Shown in pieces: positions 1-6,478 of a stretch of 9,033 bases of DNA. The position numbers and the translations under genes are program-made. How positions within the stretch are numbered: the stretch's first letter is position 1; each line of letters starts with the position of its first letter. This stretch comes from Planctomycetota bacterium. GTDB lineage: Bacteria; Planctomycetota; SBBH01; JACQRN01. The stretch covers positions 1 to 9,033 of the forward strand of contig JACQRN010000237.1 in assembly GCA_016206515.1 (NCBI GenBank), in the 5' to 3' direction. A model generated the notes under the pieces. It ran no database searches, was not told the origin of the DNA, and worked only from the letters and a program-made list of their open reading frames with translations.

Positions 1-198
1 GCACGAGCATGGGCCGGAGCGACGCGGCGAGCGACCTGGCGATCCGAGCCGAGCACCGTGTGCCGGTGGGCGGCCCGCGGCGGGGGCGGCGAGCGGAAAA
101 CTGCGTCACCTCCGCAAACAGGAGGATTCGTTCTCAGGCGCTCAAAACCCAAACTCCGCCACGAAGGCGTACCGCGAGCTCCGCCACATCGAGGCCGT

Positions 199-3100
199 TC
201 ACCGCGCGCGATCCCGCCCCGCCAGGCGGCCGACGAACAGGTAGACGACCCGCAGGACCAGGAGCGACATCACCGTGCTCGATACCACGCCGCCGACCAC
301 GACGGTCGCCAGGGGCCTCTGCACCTCCGCGCCGATCCCGGTCGAGAACGCCATGGGGAGGAACCCGAGGGAGGAGACCAGGCCGGTCATCAGCACCGGC
401 CGCAGGCGCGTCATCGCCGCTTCCTCCAGGGCCTTCTCGAGCGCCAGCCCGCCCGCCAGGAGCTGCCGAACGTAGGAGACCAGGATCATGTCGTCCAGGA
501 CCGCCACGCCGCAGAGCGCCACGAACCCCACCCCGGCGGAAATCGAGAATGGCATGTCCCGGATCCAGAGCGCCAGGACCCCCCCGACGGCCGCGAACGG
601 GATCCCGCTGAAGACGCGCACGGCGTCCAGGACGTTCCCGTACGTCGCGTACAGGAGGCCGAAGATCAGCAGGAGCGCCAGGGGGACCACGATCGCGAGC
701 CGCTGGCTCCCCCGGATCAGGTGCTCGTACTGCCCCCCCCACTCGATGTGGTACCCCGGCGGAAGGGACGGCAGGACCTCCACCTCCAGGCGCGAGCGCG
801 CCTCGGAGACGAACCCCGCCAGGTCCCTCCCGCGCACGTTCGCCTGCACGAGGATCCGGCGCTCGCCCCACTCCCGGTTCACCGCCGTCGGGCCGGTCGT
901 GGACGACACCCTCGCCACCTGCCCCAGGAGGACCCTTTCCCCATGCGCGGAGACGATCGGGAGCATGGCGATGCGGTCGGGGTCCTGGCGGTACTCGTCC
1001 GGGAGACGGACCACGAGGGGGAAGCGGCGTTGCCCCTGGTGCACCTCGCCGACCTGCCGCCCCGCGACCGCGCCGACCGCATCGAGGACCTCCCCGGCGG
1101 TCAGGCCGTACCGCGCGATCTTCCCGTGGTCGAGCCGGACCTCCAGGACCGGCTGCCCGGTCACCTGCTCGACGGAGACGTCCGCAGAGCCGGGGACGGA
1201 GTTCAGGACCTCCTCGATCCTTTCCGCGGTCCCCTTCAGCACCTCGAAATCCGGGCCGAACAGCTTCACCCCGACGTCCAGACGGACGCCGGAGACCATC
1301 TCGTTCATCCGCATCTCGATCGGCTGGGAGAAGGCGTACCGCATCCCCGGCATCACGGCGAGCGCCTCGTCCATCCGTTCGATCAACTCCTCCTTCGTCC
1401 GCGCGCGTTTCCAGAGCGCCCGGTCGCGCAGCATGATGAACAGATCGGTCAGCTCGATCCCCATCGGGTCCGTGGCGACCTCGGCGGTCCCGGTGCGGCT
1501 CCAGACGGTCTTCACCTCGTCCGGGAACTCCGAGCGCAGGAGGGACTCGATCCGCATCCCGTACCGGGCCGACTCGTCGAGGGAAACCCCGGCGAGGCGG
1601 ACCGTATTGATGACGATCGACCCCTCGTCGAGCTTCGGGACGAAGACCGCCCCCAGGCGCGATGCGAGGAGAGCACCGAGCGCGAGGAAGCAGACGGCGA
1701 ACCCCAGGACAAACCGCTGGTGGGCGACCGCCCAGCGGAGGACCGGCGCGTACATCCACTTGGCTAGGCGGGCCAGGAACGGCTCCCGATGATTCGCCTT
1801 GCGCGACATCCCCAGCGACGCCAGGACCGGCATCAGGGTCATCGAGAGGACCATCGACACGACCAGGGCGAGGATCACCGTGAGCGCCATCGGGCGGAAC
1901 AGCTTCCCCTCGACCCCCTCGAGGGTCAGGATCGGCAGGTACACGATCATGACGATCAGCTCCCCGAACAGCGTCGGCCGGCGGACCTCGATCGCGGCGT
2001 CCCGGACCACCTCGCGCATCGGGCGATTCCCGCTCGCGGCGAGATGCCGGACCACGTTCTCGACCATCACGACGGAGCTGTCGACGATCAGCCCGAAGTC
2101 GATCGCCCCGAGCGACATCAGGCTCCCGGCGATCCCGAACCGAAGCATCGCGTTGAAGGTGAAGAGCATCGAGAGCGGGATCGCCGCGGCGACGATCAGG
2201 GCGGGGCGCACCCCCCCGAGGAACAGGTAGAGGATGGAGATCACCAGGAGCGCCCCCTCGAAGAGGTTGGTCCGCACCGTGGCGAGAACCTCGTCGACCA
2301 GCACGCGGCGGTCGTACACCACCGACACGCGCGCCCCGGCGGGAAGCGACTTGCGAACCTCCTCCATGCGCGCGCGCAGGTGCCGCGTCACCTCGGCGGA
2401 GTTCTCCCCCATCTGAAGGAACGCGAGGCCGAGAACCACCTCGCCGGAGCCGCCCGCGGTCACGACGCCCCGCCGGATCTCGTGCCCCTCGACGACCTCG
2501 GCGACGTCGCCCACGCGCACGGAGGTCCCGTGGCCGGGCCGGACGGCGATCTGGCGGATCTCCTCGATCGACGAGGGGCGGGAGATCCCCTGCAGAAGGT
2601 GCTGCTCCCCCCCCTGGTCGATGCTCCCTCCTCCGACGTTGGCGTTGGCGCGATCGAGCGCCCCGGCCACCTCGTCCAGCGTCGTCCCGTACTGGGCGAG
2701 CCTCTCGGGACGCACGACGACGTGGAACTGCCCCTCGAACCCGCCCCAGGCGTTCACCTCCGAGATTCCGCGGACGGCCAGCATCTGCGGCCGCACGACC
2801 CAGTCGTGGAGGGTCCGCGCCTCGGTCAGGTCGCCGCCGCTCGCCGTGACGATGTAGTGGAAGATCTCCCCGAGCCCCGTGGCGATCGGCCCCATCCGCG
2901 GGCGCTCGATCCCCGCCGGGAGTTCCACCGCCTGGAGCCGCTCCAACACCTGCGCGCGCGCCTCCTGGATCGGCAACCCGTCCTGGAACGTCACGACCAC
3001 CTGGGACAGGCCGAAGCGGGAGAGCGACCGGATCTGCTTCACGCGGGAGAGCCCCCCGAGGGCGAGCTCCACCGGGACGGTGATCTGCCTCTCGATCTCC

Positions 3101-3309
3101 TCGGGGGACAGCACCTCCGCCACCGTGTTGATCTGGACTTGCACGTCCGAGACGTCCGGGAAGGCGTCCAGGGGGAGCGCGCGCAGGGCGAGCCCCCCCG
3201 CGAGCGCCAGGAGCGCGGTGCCGGCGAGCACCACGAGGCGGTGCCGCAGCGCCAGGTCGATCAGGCGGCTCAACAGGTCCGTCGAGCCGGTCCGCACGGG
3301 ACCGGTCAT
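199..3309 (-). CDS. czcA: CzcA-type heavy-metal efflux RND pump (inner membrane)
   Basis: Proton-driven inner-membrane pump of the HME-RND family; it exports metal ions through the adaptor and outer-membrane channel encoded just upstream. The 1036-residue length fits the family (about 1040-1070). TM1 lies near residues 25-45, followed by a large periplasmic loop, a TM2-6 block, TM7 near 525, a second periplasmic loop and TM8-12 at the C-terminus. TM4 carries DFGLIVDSSVVMVEN, giving D404, D410 and E417 with the same spacing as the proton-relay acids of CzcA. By my alignment from memory, the three CusA copper-binding methionines are replaced by N568, L620 and E670 (context MNEMVSGVR), as in divalent-cation pumps. 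I chose the ATG at 3309 because GAGGA lies six bases before it; GTG at 3327 (4-base GTGA overlap with czcB) and ATG at 3324 are alternatives. Oddities: an acidic pair D939-D940 in TM10, and R1020 in TM12 where proline is usual. The exact metal is unknown. Confidence 0.95.
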   Translation of the reverse strand: MTGPVRTGSTDLLSRLIDLALRHRLVVLAGTALLALAGGLALRALPLDAFPDVSDVQVQINTVAEVLSPEEIERQITVPVELALGGLSRVKQIRSLSRFGLSQVVVTFQDGLPIQEARAQVLERLQAVELPAGIERPRMGPIATGLGEIFHYIVTASGGDLTEARTLHDWVVRPQMLAVRGISEVNAWGGFEGQFHVVVRPERLAQYGTTLDEVAGALDRANANVGGGSIDQGGEQHLLQGISRPSSIEEIRQIAVRPGHGTSVRVGDVAEVVEGHEIRRGVVTAGGSGEVVLGLAFLQMGENSAEVTRHLRARMEEVRKSLPAGARVSVVYDRRVLVDEVLATVRTNLFEGALLVISILYLFLGGVRPALIVAAAIPLSMLFTFNAMLRFGIAGSLMSLGAIDFGLIVDSSVVMVENVVRHLAASGNRPMREVVRDAAIEVRRPTLFGELIVMIVYLPILTLEGVEGKLFRPMALTVILALVVSMVLSMTLMPVLASLGMSRKANHREPFLARLAKWMYAPVLRWAVAHQRFVLGFAVCFLALGALLASRLGAVFVPKLDEGSIVINTVRLAGVSLDESARYGMRIESLLRSEFPDEVKTVWSRTGTAEVATDPMGIELTDLFIMLRDRALWKRARTKEELIERMDEALAVMPGMRYAFSQPIEMRMNEMVSGVRLDVGVKLFGPDFEVLKGTAERIEEVLNSVPGSADVSVEQVTGQPVLEVRLDHGKIARYGLTAGEVLDAVGAVAGRQVGEVHQGQRRFPLVVRLPDEYRQDPDRIAMLPIVSAHGERVLLGQVARVSSTTGPTAVNREWGERRILVQANVRGRDLAGFVSEARSRLEVEVLPSLPPGYHIEWGGQYEHLIRGSQRLAIVVPLALLLIFGLLYATYGNVLDAVRVFSGIPFAAVGGVLALWIRDMPFSISAGVGFVALCGVAVLDDMILVSYVRQLLAGGLALEKALEEAAMTRLRPVLMTGLVSSLGFLPMAFSTGIGAEVQRPLATVVVGGVVSSTVMSLLVLRVVYLFVGRLAGRDRAR

Positions 3310-3323
3310 CGGGCGTCCTCGCA

Positions 3324-4580
3324 TCACCCGGCGCCGATCGACCCCTTCAGGATCTCGGTCTTCAGAAGGAAGCTCCCGGTGGTCACCACGCGCTCCCCGC
3401 CGCGCAGCCCCTCGGACACCTCATGAAACCCGGCCCCCTCGAACCCGAGCCGGACCGCGCGCGTCTGGTACATCCCCGCCCCGGTCTCGACGAACACGAC
3501 GTGGTGGCACCCCTCCCACTGCACCGATTCCTTGGGGACAACCAGCGCGCCGGGGGTCCTGCGGACCGAGATCGTCGCGCGCCCGAAGAGGTTCTCCCGC
3601 AGGACGCCTCCGGAGTTCTCGACCTCCAGCCGGACCGGGAGCGTGCGGGTGTCCGGGTCGACCCGCGCCGACACCCAGCCGACCGTTCCCCGGAACGGCC
3701 GGTCCGGGGACGCCTCCGCGACGAAGACCCCCTCCAGGCCGGGCCGCACGGCGCCGATCTGCCTCTCGAACAGGTCCACGAGCACCCAGACCTTCGACAG
3801 GTCGGTCAACATCATGACCGGATCGCCAAACTCGACCCGTTCCCCCACGGCGCCGCAACGCTCGACCACCGTGCCGGCGAACGGGGCCGCGACCGGAAGG
3901 AGCGTGGTCACCTCCCGCGTCCCCTCCAGACGCGTAATCCCCTCGTCGGCGAGCCCGAGATTCCGCAGACGCTCCCGGGCTCGCGCAAGCCCCGCCTGCG
4001 CGGCCTCGTTCTGCGCCTCGGCGGTCTGGAGCTCCCTCCGGCTGGTCGCGGAGCGCTCGGCGAGGAGCCGCTCCGCCTCGGCGTTGCGCCGCGCCAGATC
4101 CGCCCCCGCCTGGGCCTGAAGGAAATCGGATTGCGCCTCCCCGAACTCGATCGAATCGACGACGAACAGGACCTCCCCGGATGCGACGTCCGCCCCGAGG
4201 TCGCAGCGCACCTCCCGGAGGATCCCGCCGACGCGGCTGGAGATCCGCGCCGTGCGGCTTCCGTCGAACGCGACGCGGCCGTACGCCTCCACCGTCACGG
4301 AGAGCGACTCCATCGCGCGGACCTCCTGGGTCTCGATCCCGGCGGATCGCGCGACCTCGGGCGTGGCGAACCGGATCCGGGTCCTCGCCTTCAGGCAGCC
4401 GCCCCCCACGCCGTCCTCCGGCTCCGTCTCCTCGACCGAAGCGGGCGGGGGCGGGACCTCGCCGCCCGGACGACCTGTCGGTGTGTCGTCGGGGACCTGC
4501 GGCGTATGGACAAACCTCCACCAGATCGAGAACGCCAGGAACGACATCGACAAGACAACCGCCTTCGCCTTCCACCTCAT
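3324..4580 (-). CDS. czcB: CzcB-type periplasmic adaptor (membrane fusion protein) of the RND efflux system
   Basis: Periplasmic adaptor linking the RND pump to the outer-membrane channel; 418 residues. A basic N-terminus and one hydrophobic segment (about residues 6-24) form an uncleaved anchor or signal, followed by a Pro/Glu-rich linker. Next come the first lipoyl half (around VGGILREVRCDLGADVASGE), an Ala/Arg/Glu-rich coiled-coil hairpin (ARRNAEAERLLAERSATSRR onward), the second lipoyl half (VAAPFAGTVVE), the beta-barrel (VWVLVDLFERQ) and the family hallmark DPDTRTLPVRLEVEN. A membrane-proximal domain (VPKESVQ, then GERVVTTGSFLLKTE) ends the protein. C358-H359-H360 could contact metal, but this is inference. 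I chose the ATG at 4580 because GGAGG sits five bases before it; a GTG at 4586 would add two residues but overlap that site. The gene starts 10 bases after the czcC stop and its TGA overlaps alternative pump starts, so the genes are very probably co-transcribed. Confidence 0.93.
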   Translation of the reverse strand: MRWKAKAVVLSMSFLAFSIWWRFVHTPQVPDDTPTGRPGGEVPPPPASVEETEPEDGVGGGCLKARTRIRFATPEVARSAGIETQEVRAMESLSVTVEAYGRVAFDGSRTARISSRVGGILREVRCDLGADVASGEVLFVVDSIEFGEAQSDFLQAQAGADLARRNAEAERLLAERSATSRRELQTAEAQNEAAQAGLARARERLRNLGLADEGITRLEGTREVTTLLPVAAPFAGTVVERCGAVGERVEFGDPVMMLTDLSKVWVLVDLFERQIGAVRPGLEGVFVAEASPDRPFRGTVGWVSARVDPDTRTLPVRLEVENSGGVLRENLFGRATISVRRTPGALVVPKESVQWEGCHHVVFVETGAGMYQTRAVRLGFEGAGFHEVSEGLRGGERVVTTGSFLLKTEILKGSIGAG

Positions 4581-4590
4581 GCGCACCTCC

Positions 4591-5922
4591 TCATTGCCGC
4601 TCCCAAGTACGCGCGGGACATCCCACGACCTCCTCCAGCCGGAGGAATGCCCTGCGATGCGCCACGCGCGCCTCCAGATCCCTCCGACGCGCCTCCAGGA
4701 CGCGGTCCTGAACGATCAATAGGGAGGACGCATCGATCTTCCCCGCGCGGAGCGCCTCCTCGGTGAGCGCGATGTTCCGTTCCAGGCGGGGACGGACCTC
4801 CTCCTGGTGGAACCGGACGAGATCCCCCTGACGCTCGACGTCCGCGAGCGCCTCGGACAGGTCGGCCCGGACCTCGGCGATGCGCGAGGTGAATTCGGCG
4901 CGCAGACGGTCCCTCTGTACGAACCGCTCGGCGATCTGACCGCGGTTGCGGTTCCAGACGGGGATCTCCACCCCCACGCCGAATCCGAATCCGTCCTCCC
5001 CCTCCTCGCGACCGAAGGCGGGACCGAGACGCAACCGGGGGAACTGCCCGCGGATCGCCAACTCGATGTCACGCTCGGCCTGCTCGTAGGCGAGTCGGGC
5101 GGCGGCCAGATCGCTGCGCCTCTCCACCGCGATCTCCTCCAACCGGGAGGGATCGCCCCCGACGCCGGGAACCTCCCACGGATCGGCACCCGGGACGATC
5201 GGACAGGCAGCCCGGGGCCCCAGGCCGAGCAGGCGGTTGAGGCGCTGTTGCGCAAGCCCCTCTTCCCTCTCGATCGACCGCCATTCCATCCTCTGGCCGG
5301 CGGCGGAAAGGGCGGCCTCGTTCACCTCCAGGGGCGAGGCCGTGCCGGCCTCCTCCCTCGCCTCCAGGATCGACAGGACCCGCTCGCGCAGGGCCAGATC
5401 CTCCCCGGCGAGCCGGACCGACTCGCGGGCGGCCAGGACGTCCGTGAAGGCGCCGCGCACCTCATGCGCTAGGCGCCACTCCTGGGCGGCGATCTCCAGG
5501 TCGACCTCCTCGATCCGTAAGCCAGCCTTCCCGCGCCGCAGGGAGCGCTCTCCGGGTGCCGACAGGACCTGGAGGAGCGATGCTTCCCACGCCGCGCCGT
5601 CGGACCGGTCGACCCAGGAGGCGTCGATCTCCGGATCGGGATAGAGCCCCGCCGCCAGGAGCTGCGCGTCGGCGACGCCCCTCCCGGAGCGAAACGCGCG
5701 CAGGGACGGGTTGAGGACCAGGGCGACCGAGACCGCCTCGTCCTCGGTCAGGCCGTCGCGCGGGTCCCAGGCCGGGGACTCCAGCGTGACCGCCCGAAGA
5801 TCCTCCAGGACCGCCAGCGCATCCAGGGGGACCGGCGTGTACCGGACGCAGCCGACGAGCGCGAGCACCGCGGGTGCGAGCACCGCGGGTGCGAGCAAAA
5901 ACCGGAAACTCTCACGATCCAT
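4591..5922 (-). CDS. czcC: CzcC/TolC-type outer-membrane channel lipoprotein
   Basis: Outer-membrane exit duct of the tripartite metal pump; 443 residues, usual for CzcC/CusC-like OEP proteins. It begins with a lipoprotein signal: hydrophobic residues 8-24 and the lipobox LVGC, with C25 the probable lipidated residue. The body is two long helical OEP repeats. The first runs from LTEDEAVSVALVLNPSLRAF through the helices ending near QQRLNRLLGLG. The second starts near EEIAVERRSDLAAARLAYEQ and includes the strand motif GFGVGVEIPVWNRNRGQIAE, typical of the TolC fold. The frame stays open upstream to 6252, but that extension would run antisense-free through the small cysteine-rich gene and lacks a signal peptide at its start. 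The ATG at 5922 has both the signal and a G-rich ribosome binding site. That site includes nine consecutive G adjoining the ATG. The signal peptide contains a 15-bp tandem duplication (LAPAVLAPAV). Confidence 0.93.
   Translation of the reverse strand: MDRESFRFLLAPAVLAPAVLALVGCVRYTPVPLDALAVLEDLRAVTLESPAWDPRDGLTEDEAVSVALVLNPSLRAFRSGRGVADAQLLAAGLYPDPEIDASWVDRSDGAAWEASLLQVLSAPGERSLRRGKAGLRIEEVDLEIAAQEWRLAHEVRGAFTDVLAARESVRLAGEDLALRERVLSILEAREEAGTASPLEVNEAALSAAGQRMEWRSIEREEGLAQQRLNRLLGLGPRAACPIVPGADPWEVPGVGGDPSRLEEIAVERRSDLAAARLAYEQAERDIELAIRGQFPRLRLGPAFGREEGEDGFGFGVGVEIPVWNRNRGQIAERFVQRDRLRAEFTSRIAEVRADLSEALADVERQGDLVRFHQEEVRPRLERNIALTEEALRAGKIDASSLLIVQDRVLEARRRDLEARVAHRRAFLRLEEVVGCPARTWERQ
5861..5897. 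repeat. 15-bp tandem duplication inside the czcC signal peptide
   Basis: Two exact adjacent copies of gcgagcaccgcgggt (5861-5875 and 5876-5890) are followed by seven bases of a third (5891-5897). The unit is a whole number of codons, so it adds five residues (LAPAV) to the hydrophobic core of the czcC lipoprotein signal without changing frame. Seen directly. Replication slippage is the likely origin, and copy number could vary between strains. Confidence 0.75.
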
Positions 5923-5955
5923 CCCCCCCCCTCTCGCTCGACGTCCCGGAGTGGA

Positions 5956-5980
5956 CGCGAAGCGGGCCCCCCGCTCCGCG
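5956..5980. promoter_or_regulatory. Stable hairpin in the leader between the small cysteine-rich gene and czcC
   Basis: The arms 5956-5966 and 5970-5980 pair over 11 bases around a 3-base loop; on the minus-strand RNA the single mismatch becomes a G-U pair. An overlapping alternative helix is possible, because ggacgc (5953-5958) complements gcgtcc (5982-5987). It lies in the 88-base gap, about 30 bases before the czcC ribosome binding site. There is no U-tract, so a simple intrinsic terminator is unlikely. It may act as an RNA processing or stability element, or a translational attenuator that separates expression of the first gene from czcCBA. Pairing is visible; function is inferred. Confidence 0.4.
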
Positions 5981-6010
5981 AGCGTCCGGCCTGTACATCC
6001 CGAGAGAGGA

Positions 6011-6391
6011 CTAGATCTGCAGGTGGAGCGGGGGACCGCTCGCGCCGAGCGGATCGACGAAGACCGGGGGGATGCCGACGGGTCGCAGGACCGTTTCCGG
6101 AACGACCGGGACCGGCAAGGAGACCCCGACCGACCCGGGGCAGGCGCCCGCCCCGGGGAAGGGAATGAACGGATATTCCAAATCCACGCAATTCTCGCGG
6201 GCGACGTACTGTTGGATGCGCGCCTGGCCCCCCTCCGGCGCGCCGGGGGCATGGCGGCAGCAGGGCGATCCGATCCACTCCAATCGCGCGGTCCCGTCCG
6301 GCCCCGGCATGCAGCAGAACTGCAGCAGCACGCCGGCGACCGCGTTCGCGGCGACGCCGAGACACAGGATCGTGGCGATCAGGCCCCGCAC
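6011..6391 (-). CDS. Small cysteine-rich secreted protein, first gene of the metal-efflux operon
   Basis: A 126-residue protein whose N-terminus (MRGLIATILCLGVAANAVAG) looks like a signal peptide, so it probably acts in the periplasm. The mature part has six cysteines: C26-C27, C44-C45, C68 and C84. Landmarks are PGPDGTARLEW, then a CC pair followed by RH, then ENCVDLEYPF. From memory this resembles small unnamed proteins beside czcCBA-type operons with a pattern of G-D-G-x-x-x-x-E, CC and C-V-D; I cannot verify that here. A role as periplasmic metal chaperone or sensor, analogous to CzcI, is inferred from position and cysteines. Start is GTG at 6391, with no ribosome binding site; a candidate promoter would start transcription at or near this codon, so leaderless translation is possible. 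Its stop lies 88 bases before czcC. Third codon positions are strongly G/C, supporting this strand. Confidence 0.62.
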   Translation of the reverse strand: MRGLIATILCLGVAANAVAGVLLQFCCMPGPDGTARLEWIGSPCCRHAPGAPEGGQARIQQYVARENCVDLEYPFIPFPGAGACPGSVGVSLPVPVVPETVLRPVGIPPVFVDPLGASGPPLHLQI

Positions 6392-6397
6392 GGGACC

Positions 6398-6425
6398 AGC
6401 GTACCACCGGGGGCTGCGGAGTCAA
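6398..6425 (-). promoter_or_regulatory. Candidate sigma70-like promoter for the metal-efflux operon
   Basis: On the minus strand TTGACT (6425-6420, five of six matches to TTGACA) is followed after 16 bases by TACGCT (6403-6398, a poor match to TATAAT). Predicted transcription start is about 6391, at the GTG of the cysteine-rich gene. The -35 abuts a TCAA-AAC-TTGA palindrome (6422-6432). No known metal-regulator operator was recognised. The sequence match is modest and the genome is GC-rich, so this is a hypothesis. Confidence 0.25.
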
Positions 6426-6478
6426 AACTTGAACTCCGCTCAGATGGTCCGGAGCGATGGTGTATCCTCCGTACGCAC

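Noticed and set aside
109..125. Possible terminator hairpin for the czc operon (CCTCC/GGAGG, 7-base loop)
   Set aside because: The stem is only 5 bp, and the nearest T-run on the minus strand is eight bases further on and only four long. Not enough to call.
154..187. Direct repeat ctccgccac at 154-162 and 179-187
   Set aside because: Nine bases in a GC-rich, repetitive-codon background; likely chance.
134..1759. 541-codon minus-strand open frame overlapping czcA in another phase
   Set aside because: It shares the strand with the genuine czcA frame, and its translation is Arg/Gly/Pro-rich without domains.
58..1767. Long plus-strand open frame opposite czcA (others at 1789-3426 and 3423-4766)
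   Set aside because: These lie antisense to well-recognised pump and adaptor genes, have low-complexity Arg/Pro/Asp/His-rich translations and resemble no family. They are what GC-rich coding sequence gives on the opposite strand.
5923..6252. Upstream extension of czcC to 6252
   Set aside because: It would overlap the cysteine-rich gene and bury the lipoprotein signal inside the protein. The ATG at 5922 gives signal, lipobox and G-rich ribosome binding site.
6429..6468. MerR-type (ZntR-like) operator: CTCCG-N11-CGGAG with GTGTATCCT as -10
   Set aside because: The -10 resembles MerR-family promoters, but the spacer from TTGAAC is 28 bases, not 19-20. It would drive the TPR gene, not the metal operon, and no MerR-family gene is present.
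5711..6478. Upstream extension of the TPR gene
   Set aside because: The frame is open back to 5711, but the extra translation is low-complexity, antisense to czcC and the small gene, and precedes what looks like the true N-terminal membrane segment.
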